NCBI RefSeq assembly: GCF_041053105.1
Contig: NZ_CP163444.1
Coordinates: 3,224,001 to 3,288,000, forward strand
Source of the DNA: Streptomyces sp. R44
GTDB taxonomy: Bacteria; Actinomycetota; Actinomycetes; Streptomycetales; Streptomycetaceae
Direction: 5' to 3'
DNA: 64,000 nt
Below, in pieces: positions 45,511 to 54,813 of this stretch. The translations under genes and the position numbers were made by a program. Below the pieces are notes generated by a model. It saw only the letters and a list, made by a program, of their open reading frames with translations. It did no database searches and was not told the origin of the DNA. Numbering within the stretch: position 1 is the first letter of the stretch; every line of letters begins with the position of its first letter.

Positions 45511-46581
45511 ATGACCCCCCTCCGCGTCGGACTCGTCGGCTACGGCCTCGCGGGCTCCGTCTTCCACGCCCCGCTGATCGCCGCCTCCGAGGACCTCGTC
45601 CTCGCCGCCGTCACCACCGGCAACCCCGAGCGGGCCGCCGAGGCCCGCGCCGCCCACCCCGGCGTCCGGGTCGCCGCCCGCCCCGAGGAGCTGTGGGAGC
45701 AGGGCGCGGAGGAACTGGACCTGGTCGTCGTCGCCTCCCCCAACAAGACGCACGTCGCCGTCGCCACGGCTGCCCTGGAGGCCGGCCTCCCGGTCGTCGT
45801 CGACAAGCCGCTCGCCGGGACCGCCGCCGAGGCCCGCGCGCTCGCCACGCTCGCCGATGAGCGCGGCCTGCTGCTCTCGGTCTTCCAGAACCGCCGCTGG
45901 GACAGCGACTTCCGCACCCTGCGCCGGATCCTCGACGAGGGTGCGCTCGGCGAGGTCCAGCGTTTCGAGTCCCGCTTCGAGCGGTGGCGGCCGCAGCTCA
46001 AGGGCGGCTGGCGCGAGTCCGGTGCGCCCGAGGAGATCGGCGGGCTCCTGTACGACCTGGGCAGCCACGTCGTCGACCAGGCCCTCGTGCTCTTCGGTCC
46101 GGTGGTCTCGGTGTACGCCGAGTCGGACGTGCGGCGGCCGGGCGCCGAGGCCGACGACGACACGTTCCTCGCTCTCACCCATGCGAACGGGGTCCGCTCC
46201 CATCTGTACGTGAGCGCCACCACCGCCCAGCTCGGCCCCCGCTTCCGGGTGCTCGGGCAGCGCGCGGGCTTCGTGAAGTACGGGCTCGACCCGCAGGAGG
46301 CCGACCTCCGCGCGGGCCTGCGGCCGGGGCACGGCACGGTCTGGGGCGCCGAGCCCGAGGGGCTCTGGGGCCGGATCGGGGCCGGGGAGTCGCCGCTGAC
46401 GGGCGGCGGCATCCCGGTGGAGTCCCTGCCCGGCGACTACCCGGCGTACTACGCGGCCGTCGCCGCCGCGGTGCGCGGCACCGGCGCGAACCCGGTCACC
46501 GCGCACGAGGCGGCCGCCGCCCTCGACGTCCTGGAGGCGGCTCGGACCTCGGCCCGCGAGGGCCGCTCGGTCTCCCTGTAA
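45511..46581 (+). CDS. Gfo/Idh/MocA family oxidoreductase
   Basis: The 356-aa protein has the Rossmann start RVGLVGYGLAGSVFHAPLIA, the family's DLVVVASPNKTH and the EKP-like motif PVVVDKPLAGT (D in place of E). Dimerisation-domain segments such as GGLLYDLGSHVVDQALVLFG follow. It oxidises a sugar or cyclitol with NAD(P). Its control by the divergent ROK regulator suggests a sugar substrate. The substitution of the usual E in the EKP motif is seen in the YdgJ-like group. Confidence 0.92.
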   Translation: MTPLRVGLVGYGLAGSVFHAPLIAASEDLVLAAVTTGNPERAAEARAAHPGVRVAARPEELWEQGAEELDLVVVASPNKTHVAVATAALEAGLPVVVDKPLAGTAAEARALATLADERGLLLSVFQNRRWDSDFRTLRRILDEGALGEVQRFESRFERWRPQLKGGWRESGAPEEIGGLLYDLGSHVVDQALVLFGPVVSVYAESDVRRPGAEADDDTFLALTHANGVRSHLYVSATTAQLGPRFRVLGQRAGFVKYGLDPQEADLRAGLRPGHGTVWGAEPEGLWGRIGAGESPLTGGGIPVESLPGDYPAYYAAVAAAVRGTGANPVTAHEAAAALDVLEAARTSAREGRSVSL

Positions 46582-46588
46582 CAGCCGC

Positions 46589-48161
46589 TCAGCTCACCCC
46601 ACCCCTCCGACGACGGCTGAGGAACACCAACGCGCCACCCCCGAGGGAGAGGGCGACCGCGCCGGCACCCATGACGATCTTCCCGGTGCCGGCGCCGGTG
46701 TCGGGGAGTTCGCCGTCGGGGCCGTCGGGACCGTGGGGGCCGTGGTTGCCGCCGGAATCGCCGTGACCACCGGAGTCACCGCCACCGTCGGCCGAACCGC
46801 CACTGGTCCAGCCACCGCTGTCCGACCCACCGCTCGCCCAGCCGCCGCTCGTGTGGTCGGTGGGGGTGGGCGTGGGGGGGGGGGTGGGTGGGTTCCGTCG
46901 GGGTCGGCGTCGGGTCGGTCGGCGTGGGAGTCGGATCCGTCGGGGTCGGCGTCGGATCGGTCGGCGTCGGGGTCGGGTCCGTGGGCGTCGGGGTCGGGTC
47001 CGTGGGGGTCGGCGTCGGGTCCGTCGGGGTGGGAGTCGGGTCCGTCGGGGTCGGGGTCGGGTCCGTCGGGGTCGGGGTCGGCGTCGGGTCCGTGCACGAC
47101 GGCAGGTCACCGTTGAACGGGTAGGCGTGGAACTCCTGTCCCCCGCCTCCGTCGACCTCCGACGCATGGGTCAGGTCGCCGGTGGTGAAGAAGCGGCCGT
47201 TCATGCCGGGCATCGTCACCGTGGTCGTACTGGCCGGGTTGCCGATGAGCACGCTGCCCGCGAACTGGGCCGTGCCCTCGAACTTCACCTTCGTGGCGTC
47301 GGGGAAGTTCCACAGGACCCGCTCGCGCAGGCCGTCCGGCAGCTGGTTGATGTACGAGTCGACGGTGCGGTGGGCGCCGAGGACGTTGACGAGGACCGTC
47401 GCGCCGGCCGGAATCCCGGCGAAGCGGATGCCCTGCTGGCGGCCGGTCGTCGACTCCAGGTCGAAGTCGACGGTGAAGACCTGGAGCGCCGAGGTGCCGT
47501 CGCCCGTGAAGAGCGTCTCGGTGTTGTTGTTGACGGCGGTGCCGGTGGGGGCGCGGGACGCCCCGTTCACGTACGCGTAGCACCGGCTCGCGTCGGTGAG
47601 CTGTCCGCGGAGCGCCTTGTACGGGTCGGCGGCCGCGGTGTCGTGGACCGGGGCCGGGCTCACCGTGCCGGAGCGGGTGCCCCCGTACCGTACGACGCCG
47701 TGGATCGCGCCCTCCTCGGCGAGGAGTCTCTGCCGGTCGGCGACCGTCAGGTCCTTGCCGACGGTGAGGAAGTCGGTGCCGTCCTCGGGCGGGACGCGTG
47801 AGCCGACGCCGGCGACGCCGACGTTGTAGACGCCGGAGACGCCGGGTTTCTTCTTCTGGTCGAAGTCGCCGAGGACGACGACCTTGCCCTCGGCCTCGGC
47901 CGCGGCCTCGCGGACGAGGAAGTCGCCGCCGACGAAGACGTTGATGTTGTCGTCCCGGTAGGTGACGGTGCCGCTGCCGTTGTCGTCGGGGTACTTCGTG
48001 GGGCACTTGCCCGGCTTGCAGGGGCCGAGGTCACCGGGCAGCGGGTCGGCGTGGCCGGTGACGGCGAGCGCGCCGACGAGGGCGGTGGCCCCGACCGTGG
48101 ACGCGGCGATGAGAGCGAGACGACGCCGTTCGCGCCTCCGCTCCGGTGCGATTTTCTCCAT
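46589..48161 (-). pseudogene. LPxTG-anchored choice-of-anchor A protein, frameshifted at an 11-G tract
   Basis: The protein begins with an Arg-rich signal peptide ([20 protein letters not shown], ending VTGHADP). A choice-of-anchor A domain follows ([29 protein letters not shown] strands, [17 protein letters not shown]). Tandem DPTPTPT copies come next, then a Ser/Gly-rich segment and ELPDTG with a membrane helix (GAGAVALSLGGGALVFLS) and RRRRG. The upstream part and the sorting signal are in different frames; deleting one G of 46874-46884 restores [16 protein letters not shown]. It is presumably attached to the wall and may bind or scaffold matrix. As read, the protein would not be anchored. 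Confidence 0.8.
46874..47095. repeat. 11-G tract and DPTPTPT-coding tandem repeats
   Basis: Bases 46874-46884 are eleven G; one fewer keeps the surface protein in frame. From about 46893 to 47095 a 21-bp unit coding DPTPTPT (minus strand) repeats about ten times with small changes. Both are prone to slippage. Confidence 0.85.
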
Positions 48162-48250
48162 GTCGGGCAATATGCAAAAAGAGTACGAAAAGGGCGACGC
48201 TCCACGCGGAACGCCGCCCCTTTCGTACGCATGCGTCAGGCCCGTACGGC

Positions 48251-49108
48251 TCAGGCGCCCTTGAGCTCCTGCCGCTGCCGGCCGAGGCCCTCGACCTCCA
48301 GCTCGACCACGTCACCGGGGCGCAGGTACGGCTTGGGCTCCGGCTGCCCCATGGCCACGCCCGCGGGCGTACCGGTGTTGATGATGTCGCCCGGGTAGAG
48401 CGTCATGAACCGGCTGACGTACCGGACGACTTCCGCGACCGGGAAGATCTGGTCCGAGGTGTGGCCGTCCTGCTTGAGCTCGCCGTTGACCCACAGCCTC
48501 AGGCCGAGGTCCTGCGGGTCGGGCACCTCGTCGGCGGTGACGAGCCAGGGGCCGAGCGGGTTGAAGGTCTCGCAGTTCTTGCCCTTGTCCCAGGTGCCGC
48601 CGCGCTCGATCTGGAACTCGCGCTCCGAGACGTCGTGGGCGACCGCGTACCCGGCGACGTGCGCGAGGGCCTCCTCGTCGGTCTCCAGGTAGCGGGCGGT
48701 GCGGCCGACGACGATCGCGAGCTCCACCTCCCAGTCGGTCTTCACGGAGCCGCGCGGTACGAGCACGGTGTCGTCCGGGCCGACGACGGTGTCGGCGGCC
48801 TTGAGGAAGACGACGGGCTCGGCGGGGGTGGCCTGACCGGTCTCGGTGGCGTGCCCGTGGTAGTTCAGCCCGATGCACACGACCTTGCCGATCCGGGCGA
48901 CCGGCGGGCCGATGCGCAGACCCGTGGCGTCCAGCGCGGGCAGCACGCCGGCGGCCGCCGCGCCGCGGATGCGGTCGAGGGCGGAGGCGTCGGCGAGCAG
49001 ACTGCCGTCGATGTCGTCGACGAGGGCGGACAGGTCGCGGAGCGTTCCGTCCTGGTCGAGCAGGGCGGGACGCTCGGCTCCCGGCGGCCCGACACGCAGC
49101 AGCTTCAT
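48251..49108 (-). CDS. Fumarylacetoacetate hydrolase family protein
   Basis: The 285-aa protein has the FAH C-terminal domain: [77 protein letters not shown]. Metal-ligand Glu and Asp are in place. It acts on a dicarbonyl acid, as a hydratase, isomerase or decarboxylase of aromatic breakdown or a ureidoglycolate-like lyase; which of these is not clear. ATG 49108 is chosen over an upstream ATG at 49180. Confidence 0.9.
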   Translation of the reverse strand: MKLLRVGPPGAERPALLDQDGTLRDLSALVDDIDGSLLADASALDRIRGAAAAGVLPALDATGLRIGPPVARIGKVVCIGLNYHGHATETGQATPAEPVVFLKAADTVVGPDDTVLVPRGSVKTDWEVELAIVVGRTARYLETDEEALAHVAGYAVAHDVSEREFQIERGGTWDKGKNCETFNPLGPWLVTADEVPDPQDLGLRLWVNGELKQDGHTSDQIFPVAEVVRYVSRFMTLYPGDIINTGTPAGVAMGQPEPKPYLRPGDVVELEVEGLGRQRQELKGA

Positions 49109-49246
49109 GGTCTTCTCCCTGTGGTCGAGGTGGGCCCGGGAAGGGCCCTGAGGGTGCCCCGGCCGATGGAGTGCGGCCATCGGAGGATTGGTCGATCCTC
49201 CAAGAGAACAGGTCAGTCTGCAAGACCCCGTTCACACACTGGACCC

Positions 49247-49966
49247 TTACGCGGGAGTAACCAGGGCCGCCTGAGGCATGTCCCGGTAGAGGAAGGCCCG
49301 CTCGACGGCCGTCCAGGTGGTGCTGGTGACGATGTAGAGCGCGGCGGCCAGCGGCACGACGGCGACCGAGATCAGGGTCGCGAACGAGAGCAGCGGCATG
49401 AACCGGGCGAGGCCCGCGGCCACTCCGGCACCCGGCTGGCCGGGCTCGACGGCGACCGCGACGGGCTGCCGCTTGGCCCGGAGGTAGTTGTACGTGGCGA
49501 CGCAGCCGACGATCGCGAAGAGCACGAGGTAGACCAGCCCGGCCGGGCCGAAGACGCCGCCGTGGGCGAGGGCGTCGGCGTAGTGGTCGCCGAGCGGGGC
49601 GGCGAAGAGGGCGTGCCCGGTCATCCGCCCGCTGGAGAAGAGGTGGAACATCAGGAAGAACGCGGGCGCCTGGAGCAGGCTCGGCAGGCAGCCGGCGAGC
49701 GGGGAGACCTTCTCCTTCGCGTGCAGCTCCATGATCGCCTTCTGGAGCCGCTCGGGGTTCTTGGCGTGCTTCTTGCGCAGCTCGGCGAGCTGCGGGGCGA
49801 GCCGGGTGCGGGCCTTCTGGCCGCGGGCGGCGGCCCGGGACAGCGGGTGGATCGCGAGCCGTACGAGCAGGGTGAAGAGGACGATCGCGGCGGCCGTGGC
49901 GGTGGTGGCGAAGAGCGGCTTGAGCAGGTCGGCGAGCCGCTCGACCAGGGAAGCGAAGACGTTCAA
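49247..49966 (-). CDS. YidC/Oxa1-family membrane insertase paralogue
   Basis: The 239-aa protein has five membrane helices (ATTATAAAIVLFTLLVRLAI; LVYLVLFAIVGCVATYNYL; FMPLLSFATLISVAVVPLAA). The hydrophilic loop QLAELRKKHAKNPERLQKAI carries the charged cytoplasmic coil of YidC. It is shorter than the main YidC and may serve as a second insertase. A TTG start (49966) follows GGAGGG. A DUF6412-type gene follows in the genome coordinates; their pairing is common in Streptomyces. Confidence 0.88.
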   Translation of the reverse strand: MNVFASLVERLADLLKPLFATTATAAAIVLFTLLVRLAIHPLSRAAARGQKARTRLAPQLAELRKKHAKNPERLQKAIMELHAKEKVSPLAGCLPSLLQAPAFFLMFHLFSSGRMTGHALFAAPLGDHYADALAHGGVFGPAGLVYLVLFAIVGCVATYNYLRAKRQPVAVAVEPGQPGAGVAAGLARFMPLLSFATLISVAVVPLAAALYIVTSTTWTAVERAFLYRDMPQAALVTPA

Positions 49967-50058
49967 GGGAGCCCTCCGTGGGGTCTCGTCGTGCCGGGGA
50001 TGCGGGAATTCGGCATGACGGATCCGCGAGAGGTGCTCGAACGTGCTGTACGGGCTCC

Positions 50059-50355
50059 CTACGCGGCCGTCGGGAGGGGACGGCCGGGAGCGCGGGGTCT
50101 GCGGCGCCCGGCGGCGTCGGGGTCGCGCTGGGGCAGGAAGGCGGTGCGCCGCTCGCGGTCGCGTATGGCGGTGCGGACGGCGGTGGGCGGCACGGCCGGG
50201 GCCGTACGGGCTCCGATGAGGGCGCAGACGACGCCGGTCGCGGCGAGGGCGACGGCGGCGGAGAGGCTCGCGCCGTCGGAGAGGAGCAGGTCGGCGAGGG
50301 CGAGCAGGAAGAACAGGGGCGCCACGAAGCGCAGGACCAGGGCCCTGATCGTCAT
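50059..50355 (-). CDS. Small membrane protein, DUF6412-like
   Basis: The 98-aa protein has two hydrophobic helices (ALVLRFVAPLFFLLALADLL; LSAAVALAATGVVCALIGA) and a basic Arg-rich tail with RRRPRAPGRPL. From memory such proteins are annotated DUF6412 and lie next to a YidC paralogue in Streptomyces. No function is known. It ends 92 bp before the YidC start and is probably in one transcript with it. Confidence 0.75.
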   Translation of the reverse strand: MTIRALVLRFVAPLFFLLALADLLLSDGASLSAAVALAATGVVCALIGARTAPAVPPTAVRTAIRDRERRTAFLPQRDPDAAGRRRPRAPGRPLPTAA

Positions 50356-50439
50356 CCCGTCACCTCCTCCTCGTCACTGCGGTCTCGGGGTGAGGACGCA
50401 CGGGGAGGCGCGGAAGTTCCCGCGACGTGCGTCACCGGC

Positions 50440-50970
50440 TCAGGAACTCGCGTGCTCCAGGGGAACGAGGAGGCGGCGGGGCCGGAGGAAGGCGCGGCTG
50501 ACGGGATCGGCGGGGTCGGGGTCGAGCCCGGCGCCGGGCCGCATCTCGATGTCGGCGAGCGGTACGACGAGACCGCACGAGGCGCAGACGTCGTACGGAT
50601 CGAGTTCGGTGCCGCAGTCGGCGTGGTGGAAGTGGCGCAGCGGTACGGCTCCGGAGACCTCGGCCCGGCCCCAGGTGCCGAGCGCGCGCAGCACGGGCCA
50701 GAGGGCGCGGCCGCGCTCGGTGAGCACGTACTCGTCGCGCGGGGGCGACTCCTGGTAGCGCCGCCGGTCGAGCACGCCGGCCTCGACGAGGGCCTGGAGG
50801 CGGGCGGCGAGGACGGCGCGGGGGACGCCGAGGTGCACGAGGAAGTCGTTGTAGCGCCGCACACCGTAGAAGGCGTCGCGGACGACGAGCAGGGTCCAGC
50901 GCTCGCCGATGACCTCCAGGGCGCGGGCGATGGAGCACTGCTGCTGGGCGTAGTCCTTGCCGAGAGCCAT
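50440..50970 (-). CDS. HxlR-family transcriptional regulator
   Basis: The 176-aa protein has the HxlR winged HTH (CSIARALEVIGERWTLLVVR, DAFYGVRRYNDFLVHL, GVPRAVLAARLQALVEAGVL). A C-terminal extension includes C..CASCG in HADCGTELDPYDVCASCG, which might bind a metal. ATG 50970 is chosen because MALGKDYAQQQ is the family's typical start. It is divergent from an MFS pump and lies next to two operator-like palindromes, so it most likely represses the pump. Confidence 0.92.
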   Translation of the reverse strand: MALGKDYAQQQCSIARALEVIGERWTLLVVRDAFYGVRRYNDFLVHLGVPRAVLAARLQALVEAGVLDRRRYQESPPRDEYVLTERGRALWPVLRALGTWGRAEVSGAVPLRHFHHADCGTELDPYDVCASCGLVVPLADIEMRPGAGLDPDPADPVSRAFLRPRRLLVPLEHASS

Positions 50971-50993
50971 GGGACCCATCGTACAAATCCCGG

Positions 50994-51039
50994 GTTCATT
51001 GAGCGAACCGACCTGGTACCGTGAGTTCATTCACCGAAC
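50994..51039. promoter_or_regulatory. Tandem palindromic operators between HxlR and MFS genes
   Basis: Two GTTC-N7-GAAC palindromes, GTTCATTGAGCGAAC (50994-51008) and GTTCATTCACCGAAC (51025-51039), are 31 bp apart, close to three turns of DNA. They share the flank CGAACCGAC. They should be the binding sites of the HxlR dimer on the divergent promoters. Confidence 0.72.
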
Positions 51040-51060
51040 CGACAGGTGGAGGTCCCTGCC

Positions 51061-52449
51061 ATGCCCCAGCTCGCCACCACACCCCGGCGCGGGTCCCCCT
51101 CCGTCACCGGCCGGCCACGGGCGACCCTCGCCGTCACGGCCGCCGCCACCGCGGTGGCCCTGATGAACTACACGGCCCCGATGCTGACCCTCCCGGACAT
51201 GGCCGCCGCCTTCGGAACCCCGGCCTCGGCGCAGGCCTGGCTGCTCAACGGCACCCCCCTCGGCCTCGCCGTCCTGCTCCTGGTGGCCGGCAGCCTCGCG
51301 GACGCGCACGGACGGCGCCGGGTCTTCCTCCTGGGCACGCTCACCCTCGGCCTCACCACCGCGCTCGGCGCCCTCGCCGGCTCGACGCTCACCTTCACCG
51401 CGGCCCGCATCGCACAGGGCGCGGCGAGCGCGGCCGTCCTGGCGGGCAGCCTGGGCCTGCTCGCCCACGCGTACCCGGCGGGCCGGGACCGGATCAGGGC
51501 CACCGGCATCTGGGGCGCGTCCGTCAGCGGCGGCATCGCCCTCGGCCCCCTCCTCGCGGGCGCGCTGAGCCTGGCCGACTGGCGCCTGGCGTACGGGACG
51601 CTGGGGGCGGCGGCGCTGGTGACGGGGGCGGCGGGAACGCGGACACTGGCCAAGGAGGGAAAGCTTCCCGCCGCCGAGGCACGCCCCGACATCGTGGGCG
51701 CACTCACCCTCGGCCTCGCGGTGGCGTCCCTGCTCACGGCCCTGACCCTGGGCAGGGACGGCTGGCTGCGGCCCCCGGTGGGCCTGCTGCTCCTCGCGGC
51801 CGCCGCCCTGATCGCCCTCTTCGTCGCGGTCGAGCACCGGAGCCGCAAGCCCATGATCGACCTGGCGCTGCTGCGGAGGCCGGCGTTCCTGGCGTCGACG
51901 CTCGGGGCGCTGTTCACGGGCCTGGCGGTGATCGGCCTGTTCAGCGTGGTGCCGGCACTGCTCCAGGGCGGGGCGGGGATGTCACCGCTGGGCTCGGCGC
52001 TGCTGTTCCTCCTCTGGTCGGGCACGGCGTTCGTGGCGGCGCTGCAGGCCCGCCGCCTCGCGGGCCGGCTCTCCGCCGCGTACCAACTGACCCTGGGCTT
52101 CGCCCTGTCGGCGGCGGGCGTCCTCGCCCTGCTCGGCGGACTCGAAGGCCCCTGGCCCCGCCTCCTCCCGGGCCTCCTGGTGGCGGGCGCGGGCAGCGGC
52201 CTCCTGAACGCGGCGCTGCCCCGGCTGGCAGTCGACTCCGTACCGCCGGAGCGGGCGGCGATGGGCTCGGGCGCCAACAACACCGCCCGCTACATCGGCT
52301 CCTCGGCGGGAGTGGCCCTGACGCTGGCCCTGGTGACGACGGGCCCGGACACGGCACTCCTGGTGTCGGCGGGCCTGGCAGTGACGGGCGGGGTGCTCAC
52401 GCTCGTACTGGAAAGGTCGGGGTTCAGGGTACGGGCTGGGCGAAACTGA
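51061..52449 (+). CDS. MFS drug-efflux transporter, 14-TM DHA2 type
   Basis: The 462-aa protein has about 14 hydrophobic helices. The A-motif loop GSLADAHGRRRVFLLG lies after helix 2, and the C-motif-like GIALGPLLAGALSLADWRLA lies near helix 5. This is the DHA2/EmrB-type family for export of drugs or dyes by proton antiport. GGAGGT lies ahead of ATG 51061. The divergent HxlR gene should control it. Its last 26 bp overlap the convergent lipoprotein gene. Confidence 0.9.
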   Translation: MPQLATTPRRGSPSVTGRPRATLAVTAAATAVALMNYTAPMLTLPDMAAAFGTPASAQAWLLNGTPLGLAVLLLVAGSLADAHGRRRVFLLGTLTLGLTTALGALAGSTLTFTAARIAQGAASAAVLAGSLGLLAHAYPAGRDRIRATGIWGASVSGGIALGPLLAGALSLADWRLAYGTLGAAALVTGAAGTRTLAKEGKLPAAEARPDIVGALTLGLAVASLLTALTLGRDGWLRPPVGLLLLAAAALIALFVAVEHRSRKPMIDLALLRRPAFLASTLGALFTGLAVIGLFSVVPALLQGGAGMSPLGSALLFLLWSGTAFVAALQARRLAGRLSAAYQLTLGFALSAAGVLALLGGLEGPWPRLLPGLLVAGAGSGLLNAALPRLAVDSVPPERAAMGSGANNTARYIGSSAGVALTLALVTTGPDTALLVSAGLAVTGGVLTLVLERSGFRVRAGRN

Positions 52450-53311
52450 CTCCGTAGCGCCGCTCGAGCGCGCGGATGCGGGAAGGCAGCGTCCGCCGCA
52501 GAGCGGCGATCTCGTCGGCGTGAGCAGCCTGGAAGGCCGTCCGGCGGCTGCCGAGCAGGGGATCCCGTACGGCCGCCACCGGGGCCATGCACACGGAGTA
52601 CGCCGCCCCGAGCCTCCGGTCGGCGCGGGCGGCCTCGCTCGCATCCGCGATGCCCTGGACCGTGCGGTCGACCAGGGCGAAGAAGCCCTCCTGGCCGTCG
52701 ACCTGGATGCCGTACCGGCCGAGACAGCCGGGGAGCCCCCGCAGGGCCTCGCGGGACCGCGGGTCGTCACGGACCGCGGAGACCTCGGGCCACCACTGCG
52801 ACTGGAGCGGGCCGTAGAGGTCCTTGAACTCCTTGGCGACGGCACGGGCGTCCCGCTCGCAGCGCCGCTGCGCCTCGGGATCGTTCCGGCCGGCCGGAAC
52901 CGGTGATCCGGCCTGCGGCACCGGGACGTTCAGGGTGAGGCCGTGACGCCCGATGAACTCCAGGTCGGGAAGGTCGGACCAGCCGATGTACGCGGGCGGG
53001 GGAACGTCCGGGAAGCCCACCCCCTGCCGCTGGACGCACTCGCGGAGCCGCGCGTGCCCGAGCGTCTGCGCGAAGCCGTCGAGCCCGCGGGTCAGCCGGG
53101 TGTCGGCACCGGTGGCGGGCAGGACCATGGCCGTGATGTCCTGCGGCACTCCCTTCCGGACACCGGGCGGCCGCGCGTCGCCCACCGGAAGGGAAAGGGG
53201 AGGGACGGAGGGAGGGGGCGCGGAGACCCCACAAGCAGCGAGAACGGCCGACAGGACGACAACGCCGAAAACGCCGACACCCGCGGCGACGACCCGCCTC
53301 ATCAGCACCAT
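52424..53311 (-). CDS. Lipoprotein of unknown function
   Basis: The 295-aa protein has a lipoprotein signal peptide (VVVLSAVLAACGVSAPPP, Cys as acyl anchor), a Pro-rich spacer and a helical C-terminal domain with RECVQRQGVGFPDVP, AQRRCERDARAVAKEFKDL and CLGRYGIQVDG. Paired Cys residues suggest disulphide bonds. No known enzyme motif is seen. ATG 53311 follows GAAGGGG; a Met at 53302 is possible. It overlaps the convergent MFS gene. Confidence 0.75.
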   Translation of the reverse strand: MVLMRRVVAAGVGVFGVVVLSAVLAACGVSAPPPSVPPLSLPVGDARPPGVRKGVPQDITAMVLPATGADTRLTRGLDGFAQTLGHARLRECVQRQGVGFPDVPPPAYIGWSDLPDLEFIGRHGLTLNVPVPQAGSPVPAGRNDPEAQRRCERDARAVAKEFKDLYGPLQSQWWPEVSAVRDDPRSREALRGLPGCLGRYGIQVDGQEGFFALVDRTVQGIADASEAARADRRLGAAYSVCMAPVAAVRDPLLGSRRTAFQAAHADEIAALRRTLPSRIRALERRYGVSFAQPVP

Positions 53312-53342
53312 GGCACCCACCCCTTCACCGACGACCGACGGA

Positions 53343-53768
53343 TCAGTGGGTGATCTGCACGTTGTCGCCGCCGTCCAGGTAGCTGGCGACGCTGAACTGC
53401 GTACCCGCGGAGAGGTCGGTCACCAGCGTCATCGTCGAGTCGTTGATGCTGTGGTAGCCGTCCCACGCCTGGACGTAGCCCTTGGAACCGGTGACCCAGG
53501 TCCCGTCGGCCTTCCTGTAGCGGCCGCCGTAGTAGTCGAACGTGCGGCTGTTGGTGTTGTACGAGTAGGTCAGATTGAGGTCGAGACAGCCGCTCGACGC
53601 CTTGGTGGCGATCGTGCCCTGCTGGGCGTACCCGCCGGTGGTGATGCTGGTGACGATGCATCCCTGGGCCGACGCCGAGGCGGCCGGGGCGAGGGCCACG
53701 GAGGTGGCGGCGAGACCTGCCAGAGCGAGGGCGCCCGAGGTCAGCGTGATCGTACGGATACGACGCAT
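53343..53768 (-). CDS. Small secreted protein
   Basis: The 141-aa protein has a signal peptide (LTSGALALAGLAATSVALAP, ending ASASA) and a mature part of about 107 residues. It has two Cys (GCIVTSI, SGCLDL) likely forming a bond and a beta-rich GYAQQGTIATKASSG to SYLDGGDNVQITH. I do not recognise a family. AGGAGT lies before ATG 53768. It could be an extracellular binding or inhibitor protein. Confidence 0.78.
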   Translation of the reverse strand: MRRIRTITLTSGALALAGLAATSVALAPAASASAQGCIVTSITTGGYAQQGTIATKASSGCLDLNLTYSYNTNSRTFDYYGGRYRKADGTWVTGSKGYVQAWDGYHSINDSTMTLVTDLSAGTQFSVASYLDGGDNVQITH

Positions 53769-53931
53769 GTCGTCACTCCTTGTGATTCGACGGATGGCTC
53801 CACGTTCGCCCGGTGGTGATCAGGACGCTGCCGGGCCGGATCGCATCCTTGCCGGAGGGAGACGGGATTCCGCCGTCCCAGCACCCGGAGGGGACGCCCG
53901 GGACACCCGGGACAGCTGGAACGGGCGGTCG

Positions 53932-54759
53932 CTAGCCCCGTGTCGAGACGAGCTTGGCCCAGACGACGAGCCGGTAGGTGCTGCTGAACTCGGGGGTGCA
54001 GGTGGTGAGGGTGAGGTAGGCGCCGGGGGCGTCGTACCCGTAGGAGGGCTTGACGAGGGACCGGGGCACGGCGCGAATGACCCCGACATCGCGGGGAGAG
54101 GTGGAGGAGAGCACGAGGTCGACGCGGTAGACGTAGGTACGCGCACGCGTACGCACGAGGACCTGATCCCCTCGCCCGAGCCGGTTGATGTACCGGAAGG
54201 GCTCGCCGTGGGTGTTCCGATGCCCGGCGAGAGCGAAGTTCCCGACACGCCCCGGCCCGGCGGTGCCGGGGTAGTGCCCGGCGTACCCCTTGTCGAGGAC
54301 GGACCGCTTGGAGACGCCTTCGGCGACGGGGACGGTGAGCCCGAGCCGGGGAATACGGAGAACGGCGAAGGCGGAGGAGGGGGCGGGGGTGGTCCGGGGA
54401 CGGCCGACGGCGGGCGAGGAAGAGGGCGACGCCTCAACTTCAAGAGGCGCATCAGCCGGATCGGGCACAGCCGCCGACACATCGGGCACAGCATCCGCAT
54501 CCACACCAGGCACGACATCAGCGCCAGGGGGAGAGATGTCCCACTCCCGCTCCAGGACGCGCACCTGGTCGAGGGCCTCGGCGCGGGCCTCCCGGTTGGT
54601 CCACCAGAGCTGATGGACGACAAGAAGCAGGACGAGAACCCCGCAGGTGACGACGGTCTCGGCGGCCAGCCACAGCGCGCGGGCGCTCGTACGAGATCGT
54701 CCTCCCGTCTGGACGACGACCGGCACCCGCTCCCGCACCCTGGCCCGCACGCGGGGCAC
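53932..54759 (-). CDS. Class E sortase
   Basis: The protein of about 275 aa has a membrane helix (AETVVTCGVLVLLLVVHQLW) and an acidic Pro/Ala linker. The sortase barrel has a catalytic His in GNFALAGHRNTHGEPF and a Cys in YLTLTTCTPEFSS, then the Arg in TYRLVVWAKL. Class E sortases of Streptomyces anchor LAxTG surface proteins such as the ELASTG protein at 43360. The start is uncertain: GTG 54759 is used, but GTG at 54750, 54738 or 54729 is possible. Confidence 0.88.
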   Translation of the reverse strand: MPRVRARVRERVPVVVQTGGRSRTSARALWLAAETVVTCGVLVLLLVVHQLWWTNREARAEALDQVRVLEREWDISPPGADVVPGVDADAVPDVSAAVPDPADAPLEVEASPSSSPAVGRPRTTPAPSSAFAVLRIPRLGLTVPVAEGVSKRSVLDKGYAGHYPGTAGPGRVGNFALAGHRNTHGEPFRYINRLGRGDQVLVRTRARTYVYRVDLVLSSTSPRDVGVIRAVPRSLVKPSYGYDAPGAYLTLTTCTPEFSSTYRLVVWAKLVSTRG

Positions 54760-54813
54760 GATAAGCGCTGAGGCGCCAACTCTCCAGGCCCGTACAGCAG
54801 TACGGTGGAGGGC

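Noticed and set aside
46851..47801. Plus-strand ORFs over the DPTPTPT repeats
   Set aside because: Made by the repeat in the opposite strand; codon use does not fit a gene.
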